Positions 57,293 through 64,000 of a stretch of 64,000 nucleotides of DNA are shown here, piece after piece. The stretch is from NCBI RefSeq assembly GCF_024499015.1, contig NZ_CP098604.1, positions 3,100,001-3,164,000 on the forward strand, in the 5' to 3' direction. Under the pieces are notes generated by a model. That model saw only the letters and a list, made by a program, of their open reading frames with translations, did no database searches and was not told where the DNA came from. The stretch comes from Xanthomonas hortorum pv. pelargonii. Its GTDB lineage: Bacteria; Pseudomonadota; Gammaproteobacteria; Xanthomonadales; Xanthomonadaceae. The position numbers and the translations under genes were made by a program. Every line of letters starts with the position of its first letter. Positions within the stretch are counted from its first letter, which is position 1.

Positions 57293-57670
57293 TCACCGCC
57301 GCCGACGCGTCTTGGCCTCGGCCAGCAATAGATCGAGCAAGCCACCGCGCTGACGCGGTGCCAGCGTATCGAAGCGCGACAGCAGCACGCGCTGCTGGTC
57401 GTCCAGGCGACGGTATTGGGCCGGTTCTTCGGCGATCGCCGAGACCGGCGGGCCGAATGTCCGTTCGCCGCGCCCGGTGGCCAGGTATTCGAACGCCATG
57501 CCGCTGCGCTTGGCCAGGCCGATCAGATTCTCCACCGAAGGCGCGGTGCCTTCGGCCATTTCCCATTGAGCGACGGCGCTGCGGGTGACCCCCAGTTCGC
57601 CGGCCAGGGCTTCCTGGGTCAGCTTGGTGAAGCTGCGGGCTTCGCGTACTCGCTCGTACAGCTTGCTCAC
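57293..57670 (-). CDS. XRE-family transcriptional regulator
   Basis: This 125-residue protein has an N-terminal HTH_3 domain (residues about 8-62: LTQEALAGELGVTRSAVAQWEM) and a helical C-terminal part ending in a basic tail. It is encoded divergently from a small membrane protein gene with an inverted repeat between them, so it probably represses itself and that neighbour. Confidence 0.88.
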   Translation of the reverse strand: MSKLYERVREARSFTKLTQEALAGELGVTRSAVAQWEMAEGTAPSVENLIGLAKRSGMAFEYLATGRGERTFGPPVSAIAEEPAQYRRLDDQQRVLLSRFDTLAPRQRGGLLDLLLAEAKTRRRR

Positions 57671-57746
57671 ACGGCACCGATGAATGGCAGACAGGGCCGG
57701 GAGATATAGCTCTAGCAGCGCCGGGAGATAGTTCGTATAACTTTCA

Positions 57747-57767
57747 TATCGCCATATGTTTGCGATA
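57747..57767. promoter_or_regulatory. Candidate operator for the XRE regulator
   Basis: TATCGC-N9-GCGATA is a perfect inverted repeat in the AT-rich divergent intergenic region, about 75 bases from one start codon and 55 from the other. It is a reasonable binding site for the adjacent XRE protein; direct evidence is lacking. Confidence 0.5.
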
Positions 57768-57819
57768 CTGTCTGCGTGTCGATGACGACGACATCACAGC
57801 GAACTCAAGGAAGGTGTTC

Positions 57820-58326
57820 ATGGTCGAGCCAGCCGCTCCCAAATCCGATCCAGCGCGACGGGATTCAGCACCGTCGGCACCACCTGAGGTGGCGCCCTGG
57901 CCTGCGCATTCGCCATTGGATCCAGCTGTTGCGCACTTTCGCGGCGCGCCGTGTTACCAGATCTGGCAGCGCGGTGCGGACTGGACGGCAGTGCGCGAAG
58001 GCGTGCATTGGTCGGCCGGACTGGCGCCGCGCGCGTGGGCGCTGCGCTACCGGCAATGGCGGTTGCTGGCGCTGGGCCTGTTGATCGTGGGCCTGGCTGG
58101 CGGCTTGGCCATGATCGGTGCACAGGCGTGGGTATCGTCCATTGCCTGGGCGGTAGTGTTGCTGGCCGACGCATTACTCCGCGTGCGCGTGGCCAGACAC
58201 GCCGGGCGCTGGCGCAACGAAGCGCTGCAGCGCGATGGTTGGCAGACGGTGACCCGGTTGCGCGCGATCAGCGTTGCCGACGCGTTGACCACCGCGCAGA
58301 TCCGCGCCGGCCGGCCCCCGCGGTAA
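57820..58326 (+). CDS. Small membrane protein of unknown function (DUF2628-like)
   Basis: This 168-residue protein has a Pro/Ala-rich N-terminus, a conserved-looking block GAPCYQIWQRGADWTAVREGVHWSA reported here in part, and two membrane helices (about residues 86-106 and 108-126). The GVHW segment recalls DUF2628 proteins. It starts after AAGGAAGG and is divergent from the XRE regulator gene. Confidence 0.75.
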   Translation: MVEPAAPKSDPARRDSAPSAPPEVAPWPAHSPLDPAVAHFRGAPCYQIWQRGADWTAVREGVHWSAGLAPRAWALRYRQWRLLALGLLIVGLAGGLAMIGAQAWVSSIAWAVVLLADALLRVRVARHAGRWRNEALQRDGWQTVTRLRAISVADALTTAQIRAGRPPR

Positions 58327-58338
58327 ACCTGGGATGCG

Positions 58339-59259
58339 TCAGGCGCGGCGGATGCCGTCGATGCGCATCCAGTCTTCGTCGCGTTCGCAGCGCAGTTGCT
58401 CGAACCACGGCGCGTAGCGTTGCAGCAGTTCGTCTTCCTGGCCGTGCAGGATGCCCGACAGTGCAATCCGTCCGCCGGGTGCCACACGTGCGGCCAGGGT
58501 CTCGGCCAGGGTATCCAGCGCCGAGGCCAGGATATTGGCCACCACCACCGGGTAGGTCTGCACCGGCTCGTCCTGCGGCAGATACACCGCCAGCCGCGCC
58601 TCCACGGCATTGCGCGCGGCATTGTCGGCGCTGGCCAGTACCGCCTGCGGGTCGTAGTCCACACCCACCGCGCTGGCGGCACCCAGCTTCAGCGCGGCAA
58701 CGGCGAGAATGCCCGAGCCGCAGCCGAAATCGAGCACGCGGCGGCCCTGCAGTTCGCCGCTGCCGGCCAGGCTGTCCAGCCAGCGCAGACACAGCGCGGT
58801 GGTCTGGTGCGTGCCCGAGCCGAAGGCCAGGCCCGGATCCAGCCGCACTACCGCAGCGTCGGGCGCTTGTGCGGCCTCGGGGAGGTCGTGATTCCACGGC
58901 ACGATGAAGGTGCGCGCGCCGAACTGCATCGGCTTGAACTGATCCATCCACGCGCGTTCCCAATCGGTGTCTTCGACCGTGCGGAATCCGACCTGGCTCC
59001 AGTCCAGCCCGGGATCGAACGCTTCCAGTGCAGCGAGCAGCACCAGCGCATCGCTGTCGCCGTCGAACAGCGCGTTCAGCACTATCGTGTTCCACATCGG
59101 CGTTTCGCCAACGCCGGGTTCGAGAATGGCGCGCTCGTTGCTGGTATCGGCATTGGCGTCGAGCAGCGTCACCGCCAGCGCGCCGATATCGTCCAGCGCA
59201 TTCTGGTAACGGGGCTGGGTGGCATCGGAGCAGGGCAAGGTCAGTTCAAGAAACGGCAT
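58339..59259 (-). CDS. prmA: Ribosomal protein L11 methyltransferase PrmA
   Basis: This 306-residue SAM-dependent enzyme methylates L11. The N-terminal substrate-recognition domain is followed by the Rossmann domain with motif [20 protein letters not shown], preceded by [15 protein letters not shown], and motif [10 protein letters not shown]. The ATG at 59259 is chosen as the N-terminus MPFLELTL is typical. It converges on the small membrane protein gene. Confidence 0.95.
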   Translation of the reverse strand: MPFLELTLPCSDATQPRYQNALDDIGALAVTLLDANADTSNERAILEPGVGETPMWNTIVLNALFDGDSDALVLLAALEAFDPGLDWSQVGFRTVEDTDWERAWMDQFKPMQFGARTFIVPWNHDLPEAAQAPDAAVVRLDPGLAFGSGTHQTTALCLRWLDSLAGSGELQGRRVLDFGCGSGILAVAALKLGAASAVGVDYDPQAVLASADNAARNAVEARLAVYLPQDEPVQTYPVVVANILASALDTLAETLAARVAPGGRIALSGILHGQEDELLQRYAPWFEQLRCERDEDWMRIDGIRRA

Positions 59260-59693
59260 CGTGGCAGTTGGGCAATTCGAAAGCGTGCATCGTAGACCAT
59301 TCGTGCAGGCGGGCTCTTGCGCGAAGTCGCGCGAGGGGGGCGGTCTGGGCAATGGATGCGCAATGACGATGTTGATGTTGAAGGTCGATGTCGAAGGGTG
59401 GCACCGGCATCGACGAGGCAGCGCATCGAGCGCCGGTGGTGCGGTGCTCGGCGCTTCAGTGCATTCGGCGGCGCGTGTCCCGCTGCAGGGCGTGCCGCAC
59501 GCTTGCGTCTAGGCAACCAAATCGCCGCAGCGCGTCACTCACTTCAAACTCGCGCGCAGACCATCACTCCATGCATTGCCCTTCCCGCAGTTTGCGCAGG
59601 CAGCGCCCGCTTGCGCACCGCGGCGTGCGAAAGGCGGGTGCTAGACTCCGCGCCGTCGCTGCGGGCTTTCCCGCGCCAGGGTCGCTGCTGTTC
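59260..59693. other. Intergenic region upstream of prmA
   Basis: No gene is supported. Short open frames lack ribosome sites and similarity. Promoters for prmA and for the exported protein gene on the plus strand should be here. Confidence 0.4.
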
Positions 59694-60620
59694 ATGCCGC
59701 TTGCTCGTGCCCGCCATCTTTGGTTGTTGCTCGCTCCTGCTGCGCTTGCAGCGGCAGCGTGGTGGCATGTGCGTGCGCAACCGACCGAGTCGCCTGCTGC
59801 AGCGATAGCGGCCCCGGCAAGCAGCACGCAGGCAAGCTTGTTCGCGCCAGCGCTACACGCGCCTGCCGAACGCAGCACCGCCTTGCAGTTGCCCTATCGC
59901 GATACCGTGGATGCGCAAACGGATCTGTATCGCTACGCGCAGCAATTGCAGCAGCAGGTGCGTGCCGGCGATGCGCAGGCCGGTTGGCGCTTGAGCCGGG
60001 TCTACGACTACTGCGCGCCGTACGCGGCCAGCCCGGCCGGCTACGCTGCCGACAGCGACTGGATCGCCGCGCAACACACCCCCGGCGTGGTGGCGATGCA
60101 TGCGGCACGCGAGCGCGTGGCGCAGCGTTGCGCAGGCTTTGCGCCCAGCGATGGCGTGAGCCCGCAGTTGGTTGCGCAGCAACGTCAGGCCGCCGCGCGC
60201 GCCGGCAACCTGGCTGCCGAGGCGGCATTGCTTGCGCTGGGCGAGCCGTTGCAGACATCGCCGACCTACAAGCGCGCGCTGGTGCAGCGCGTGCTGGCCT
60301 CGCGCGATCCGGAAGCCTATCTGGCGCTTGCCCCGGCCATGGGTGCGCGTGCCAGTGGCGACGACAGTCTGCAGGGCTATGTGGCCGGCGATCAGTTCGC
60401 CGAACTGGCATGGCAGGTCGCTGCATGCCGGCTGGGCCTGGATTGCAGCGCCGAAAGCACTCTAGTTACCAGTTATTGCGCCAACGCGGGCATCTGCTCG
60501 CGCGATAGCGCACAGGATTTTGTGTCATTCGTATTCGACGCCGCGGTGCCGCGGCAGGGAGCAGACAGGGTGGATGAGATGGTTGATACACTGGTGTCCG
60601 AGCCGGGAGCGCAGTCATGA
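59694..60620 (+). CDS. Exported protein of unknown function
   Basis: This 308-residue protein has an N-terminal signal peptide or membrane anchor (LWLLLAPAALAAAAWWHV, about residues 8-25), and an Ala-rich helical body with six Cys (VYDYCAPYAA, QRCAGF, CRLGLDC, SYCANAGICS). No family is recognised. The ATG at 59694 places the signal peptide at the start; upstream in-frame codons are not supported. The next gene overlaps its stop by four bases (ATGA), so the two form an operon. Confidence 0.75.
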   Translation: MPLARARHLWLLLAPAALAAAAWWHVRAQPTESPAAAIAAPASSTQASLFAPALHAPAERSTALQLPYRDTVDAQTDLYRYAQQLQQQVRAGDAQAGWRLSRVYDYCAPYAASPAGYAADSDWIAAQHTPGVVAMHAARERVAQRCAGFAPSDGVSPQLVAQQRQAAARAGNLAAEAALLALGEPLQTSPTYKRALVQRVLASRDPEAYLALAPAMGARASGDDSLQGYVAGDQFAELAWQVAACRLGLDCSAESTLVTSYCANAGICSRDSAQDFVSFVFDAAVPRQGADRVDEMVDTLVSEPGAQS

Positions 60621-60985
60621 ATTACCGTCGGTTGGCGCATGGCGCCAAGTTCTGGTTCTGGGTCGCGTTGTTCGTGGCGTATTCGGCAGCGGCCGTTGGC
60701 ATCGTGATGATCGATACCGCCGATCACCGTTACCAGCCGCTGTCGGTCAAGTCGACCACGGTCACTGCCGACGAACAGCAGCGGCGGCATGGCGCCAGCC
60801 AGGTGGCGGCGGTGTATCGCGCCAGCAGTGCGATGCCGTTTTCGGCATTGCCGGCCGGGGCGACCTTCCAGGTGGTGTGGCCGGATGGGTCCACCGAAAC
60901 CATGACCGTGGTCGACCCGTCCTCGTCCAGCGGCATCGTGCCGGTGCCGGGTAGCCAGCAGCCGGCGGCGCCGCGGCGTGAGTGA
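60617..60985 (+). CDS. Small single-pass membrane protein of unknown function
   Basis: This 122-residue protein has one membrane helix (about residues 13-32) and a soluble domain that ends in a Ser/Pro-rich tail. It overlaps the preceding exported-protein gene by ATGA, which suggests a functional pair. No family is recognised. Confidence 0.72.
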   Translation: MNYRRLAHGAKFWFWVALFVAYSAAAVGIVMIDTADHRYQPLSVKSTTVTADEQQRRHGASQVAAVYRASSAMPFSALPAGATFQVVWPDGSTETMTVVDPSSSSGIVPVPGSQQPAAPRRE

Positions 60986-61018
60986 TGCGCGGTGTCTGTG
61001 CGTCAACAGCGTGAACTA

Positions 61019-61048
61019 CGAAAAAGCCCGGTTTCCCGGGCTTTTTCG
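61019..61048. terminator. Bidirectional intrinsic terminator
   Basis: CG-AAAAAGCCCGG, loop TTTC, then the complement CCGGGCTTTTT-CG. The A-run and T-run on opposite sides allow termination of both the plus-strand pair and accC from the minus strand. Confidence 0.88.
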
Positions 61049-61065
61049 TTATCTGCGTGCGTCGA

Positions 61066-62433
61066 TCAAACCAGCGCAATCGACTTGTTCTTGCGCTCGG
61101 CCAGGCGCTTTTCCAGATAGTGGATGTTCTGCCCACCGGCCTGGAAGCCCTTGTCGCGCATGATGCGCTGCTGCAGCGGGATGTTGGTCTTGATGCCGTC
61201 CACCACCATCTCGCTCAGCGCCACGCGCATGCGCGCGATCGCGGTTTCGCGATCCGGGCCGTGCACGATCAGCTTGCCGATCATTGAGTCGTAATTCGGC
61301 GGCACCTTGTAGCCGGCGTAGATGTGCGTATCCACACGCACACCCGGGCCGCCGGGCGGATGGAACGCGGTGATCAGGCCCGGGTTGGGCATGAAGGTTT
61401 CCGGATCCTCGGCATTGATGCGGCATTCGATCGCATGCCCGCGCAACACGATGTCGCTCTGCTTGATGGTGAGCTTCTGCCCGGCGGCAATGCGCAACTG
61501 CTCGCAGACCAGATCGATGCCGGTGATGCGCTCGGTGACCGGATGCTCCACCTGGATACGCGTGTTCATTTCGATGAAGTAAAAACGCCCGTCTTCGAAC
61601 AGGAATTCGAAGGTGCCCGCGCCGCGATAGCCGATGCGGATGCAGGCATCCACGCAGACCTTGCCGATCTCGTTGCGCAGTTCTTCGGTGATGCCCGGTG
61701 CCGGTGCTTCTTCCACCACCTTCTGGTGGCGGCGCTGCATCGAGCAATCGCGTTCGCCCAGATGGATCGCACCGCCCTGGCCATCGGCAAGCACCTGGAT
61801 TTCCACGTGACGCGGATTTTCCAGGAACTTCTCCATGTAGACCTGGTCGTTGCTGAAAGCGGCCTTGGCTTCGGACTTGGTGGTTTCGATGGCGGCCTTC
61901 AACGCGGCCTCCGAATGCACCACGCGCATGCCGCGCCCACCGCCGCCGCCGGCGGCCTTGATGATCACCGGGTAGCCGATCTCGCGCGCCACTTTGGTGT
62001 TGGCGACGATGTCATCGCCCAGCGGGCCGCCCGAACCGGGCACGCACGGCACACCGGCGGCCTTCATTGCGCGGATCGCTTCCACCTTGTCGCCCATCAG
62101 GCGGATGGTGTCGGCCCTGGGGCCGATGAAGATGAAGCCGGATTCTTCCACGCGCTCGGCAAAGTCGGCGTTTTCCGACAAAAAGCCGTAGCCGGGATGG
62201 ATGGCCTGCGCATCGGTGACCTCGGCCGCGGCGATCAACGCCGGGATATTGAGGTAACTGTCGCTGGAGGCCGCCGGGCCGATACACACCGACTCGTCGG
62301 CCATGGCCACGTGCTTGAGGTTGCGGTCGACCGTGGAATGCACCGCGACCGTGCGGATGCCGAGCGTGTGGCATGCGCGCAGGATGCGCAGCGCGATTTC
62401 ACCTCGGTTGGCGATGACGATTTTATCGAGCAT
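61066..62433 (-). CDS. accC: Acetyl-CoA carboxylase biotin carboxylase subunit
   Basis: This 455-residue ATP-grasp enzyme carboxylates the biotin on AccB. It has the N-terminus [20 protein letters not shown], a glycine-rich loop [14 protein letters not shown] and the active-site region [14 protein letters not shown]. It is complete. The usual accB neighbour is separated from it by a four-helix-bundle gene. Confidence 0.97.
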   Translation of the reverse strand: MLDKIVIANRGEIALRILRACHTLGIRTVAVHSTVDRNLKHVAMADESVCIGPAASSDSYLNIPALIAAAEVTDAQAIHPGYGFLSENADFAERVEESGFIFIGPRADTIRLMGDKVEAIRAMKAAGVPCVPGSGGPLGDDIVANTKVAREIGYPVIIKAAGGGGGRGMRVVHSEAALKAAIETTKSEAKAAFSNDQVYMEKFLENPRHVEIQVLADGQGGAIHLGERDCSMQRRHQKVVEEAPAPGITEELRNEIGKVCVDACIRIGYRGAGTFEFLFEDGRFYFIEMNTRIQVEHPVTERITGIDLVCEQLRIAAGQKLTIKQSDIVLRGHAIECRINAEDPETFMPNPGLITAFHPPGGPGVRVDTHIYAGYKVPPNYDSMIGKLIVHGPDRETAIARMRVALSEMVVDGIKTNIPLQQRIMRDKGFQAGGQNIHYLEKRLAERKNKSIALV

Positions 62434-62463
62434 GGGAATAGGGAGTCGAGAATGGGGAATGGG
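62434..62463. repeat. Left arm of a 30-bp inverted repeat around the four-helix-bundle gene
   Basis: Its reverse complement matches 62847-62876 at 26 of 30 positions. The four mismatches fall exactly seven bases apart, at the variable position of NATTCCC-type heptamers, and both arms share the same off-consensus heptamers (ATTCTC, ACTCCC). Confidence 0.85.
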
Positions 62464-62475
62464 TAGAAGCGGGCA

Positions 62476-62865
62476 TCATGGTGCGGCTCCACGTTTGCGT
62501 AAGGCATTCATCAATGCGGTTAGCTTGGCGAAGACCTGGTCGACCTGCTGGCCGAGGATGTCTTCGTCTTCGGTGTTGCTATAACCCAGTCGTACGGCGA
62601 TCTGGACCTGTGTATCCAGTTCGGAGAGCGAGCCGCGCGCAATTGAGAGAAACCGCGCGTAATCGGGAGTAGAACGTCGCGCCGCACCTTCGGCAATATT
62701 CGACGGAACGCTGACGGCCGCACGGCGCAATTGCGCCGTCAGGCCGTAGCGTTCCTGCTCGGGAAAGACCTCGGTGAACCGATAGATCATTTCCACAAGC
62801 GCCATGGAATCGCGCCACGCCTCCAGGCGTTCATGAGGCCGCTTTGCCGATTCCCGATTCTCCAC
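62476..62865 (-). CDS. Four-helix-bundle protein (23S rRNA intervening-sequence family)
   Basis: This 129-residue protein has the S23/IVP-type four-helix-bundle sequence (ERYGLTAQLRRAAVSVPSNIAEG, RFLSIARGSLSELDTQ). Relatives are encoded in intervening sequences of 23S rRNA genes and as stand-alone genes of unknown role. It splits accB from accC and sits between the two arms of an inverted repeat. The GTG start at 62865 lies inside one arm, and no good ribosome site is seen, so the start is uncertain. Confidence 0.85.
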   Translation of the reverse strand: MENRESAKRPHERLEAWRDSMALVEMIYRFTEVFPEQERYGLTAQLRRAAVSVPSNIAEGAARRSTPDYARFLSIARGSLSELDTQVQIAVRLGYSNTEDEDILGQQVDQVFAKLTALMNALRKRGAAP

Positions 62866-62876
62866 TCCCGATTCCC
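62847..62876. repeat. Right arm of the 30-bp inverted repeat
   Basis: Partner of 62434-62463, made of four heptamers of the NATTCCC type. It overlaps the likely start of the four-helix-bundle gene and ends five bases before the accB stop. Confidence 0.85.
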
Positions 62877-62881
62877 GTCAA

Positions 62882-63367
62882 TCAGCCGATCACAAACAAC
62901 GGCTGATCGAATTCCACTGGCTGGCCGGTCTCGCCGAGGATGGCCACGATGGTGCCGGAGACGTCGGCTTCGATCGGGTTGAACATCTTCATCGCCTCGA
63001 TGATCGCCAGCGTTTCGCCGGCCTTGACCTGCTGGCCGACGGTGACGAAGGCCGGCTTGTCCGGTGACGGCGAGATGTAGAACGTGCCGACCATCGGCGC
63101 GCGCAGCACGTGGCCTTCCGGCAAAGCGGCACCCTGCTTGGCACCGCCGGTGGAGGCTTCAGTGGGCGACTGCATCGGCATGGCGGCTGCGGCCGGGGCC
63201 TGCGCGAGCGGAGCGGGTGCGTACTGCTGCACCGGCGCGCTGACCACGGTCGTGCCCTTGGGCACGCGCGCCAGACGCACGCTTTCTTCGCCTTCCTTGA
63301 TCTCGATTTCGGCGAGATTGGATTCTTCGAGCAGGTCGATCAGTTTCTTGATTTTGCGGAGATCCAT
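62882..63367 (-). CDS. accB: Biotin carboxyl carrier protein of acetyl-CoA carboxylase
   Basis: This 161-residue protein has an N-terminal helical part ([20 protein letters not shown]), an Ala/Pro/Gln-rich linker (about 45-80) and the biotinyl domain with the biotinylated Lys in EAMKM and the thumb-like [17 protein letters not shown]. It lies downstream of aroQ, as is common. Confidence 0.97.
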   Translation of the reverse strand: MDLRKIKKLIDLLEESNLAEIEIKEGEESVRLARVPKGTTVVSAPVQQYAPAPLAQAPAAAAMPMQSPTEASTGGAKQGAALPEGHVLRAPMVGTFYISPSPDKPAFVTVGQQVKAGETLAIIEAMKMFNPIEADVSGTIVAILGETGQPVEFDQPLFVIG

Positions 63368-63458
63368 ACGGGCCTCATGAGGTGAATCGGTGGGGAGTGC
63401 CGACGGTTGCCGGCGGAATGGGGTCAGTGCGTCGGCGCGGGCGCCGGCAATGCGGGTG

Positions 63459-63905
63459 TCATGCGTCGCGCTCCAGCCGCGCGATCACCGCTTCCAGTGC
63501 CAGCCGGTAACTGTCGGCGCCGAAGCCGCTGATGACGCCGTCGGCCTTGTCGCTGAGATAGCTGTGGTGCCGGAACGGCTCGCGCGCATGCGGGTTGGAC
63601 AGATGGATTTCCACGAACGGCAAGCCCACGCCCAGCAGCGCATCGCGCAGCGCCACCGAGGTGTGGGTGAAGGCGGCCGGGTTGATCAGGATGTAGGCGG
63701 TGCCGTCTTCGCGCGCTGCGTGGATGCGCTCCACCAGCACGTGCTCGGCGTTGGACTGCAGGCAGGCCAGCGTATGCCCGGCCGCCTGCGCGCGGTCCAC
63801 CAGGGCCGCATCGATCTGCGCCAGTGTGGTGCGCCCGTAGACCTCCGGCTCGCGGGTGCCGAGCAGGTTGAGGTTGGGGCCATGCAACAGCAGCAGGTGG
63901 GCCAT
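63459..63905 (-). CDS. aroQ: Type II 3-dehydroquinate dehydratase
   Basis: This 148-residue shikimate-pathway enzyme forms dodecamers. It has [17 protein letters not shown] with the catalytic Tyr, [17 protein letters not shown], and [17 protein letters not shown] with the catalytic His. aroQ-accB-accC is a common gene order, probably one operon. The remaining 95 bases of the window upstream hold no recognisable gene. Confidence 0.97.
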   Translation of the reverse strand: MAHLLLLHGPNLNLLGTREPEVYGRTTLAQIDAALVDRAQAAGHTLACLQSNAEHVLVERIHAAREDGTAYILINPAAFTHTSVALRDALLGVGLPFVEIHLSNPHAREPFRHHSYLSDKADGVISGFGADSYRLALEAVIARLERDA

Positions 63906-64000
63906 GACATCCGGGAGAGCGGAAAGGTCGGAAGTCTGCGCGATGTGGCCGATGCTGTCCAGATAGGCGAAGTTAGGCTTGTTTTAAACGGATGATTGAA

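Overview
This 64 kb window is chromosomal DNA of a plant-pathogenic Xanthomonas. It carries a Xanthomonas-type (group II) hrp type III secretion cluster with PIP boxes, the regulator Clp with the c-di-GMP-type Glu99, an InaX-type ice nucleation gene, and GC-rich genes. The harpin gene resembles, from memory, the X. campestris version of hpa1/xopA. The species is not settled.

Region 1 (1-13.6 kb) is one end of the hrp cluster. hrcV (cut by the window edge) and hrcU run leftwards from a PIP box. A divergent perfect PIP box drives the tightly packed hrpB1-hrpB2-hrcJ-hrpB4-hrcL-hrcN-hrpB7-hrcT run, followed by hrcC. The harpin gene hpa1 converges on hrcC and has a one-base frameshift near its end. 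hpa2 (a lytic transglycosylase) diverges from hpa1. Beyond a terminator lies a 533-residue candidate effector on the minus strand.

Region 2 (14-28.8 kb) is core genome: a thioredoxin-like lipoprotein, a soluble PAS-PAS chemoreceptor, the tryptophan genes trpG, trpD and trpC with a flavin-reductase gene between trpG and trpD and a HAD phosphatase after trpC, then clp and speD. The gdx/sugE guanidinium exporter gene follows a two-hairpin guanidine-II riboswitch whose second hairpin overlaps a terminator. Next come coq7, rplM-rpsI, tRNA-Gln(CTG), tRNA-Met(CAT), rppH, bfd and bfr.

Region 3 (28.9-45.8 kb) starts with a FimX-like protein with degenerate REC-GGDEF-EAL domains encoded directly upstream of a hybrid histidine kinase. 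Membrane and envelope genes, a bactofilin, erpA, nudC, an ampE-like gene, a CD225/DUF2752 pair, an LplT-Aas-like fusion, an MFS transporter and a YccS-like protein follow.

Region 4 (44.5-55.7 kb) is purD and purH, normally preceded directly by fis. Here about 7.8 kb lies between purH and the intact fis. It holds two AT-richer genes for small secreted proteins, a frameshifted second fis copy whose 5' end is fused to a remnant of the purH start region, and a 4.6 kb ice nucleation gene on the opposite strand. This looks like an island that entered the fis-purH spacer.

Region 5 (55.7-64 kb) has a DUF3426 protein gene, a divergent XRE regulator and membrane protein pair, prmA, two exported or membrane proteins of unknown role, accC and accB (split by a four-helix-bundle gene inside an inverted repeat) and aroQ. 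Heptamer repeats of the form NATTCCC recur between genes from 45.8 kb to 62.9 kb.
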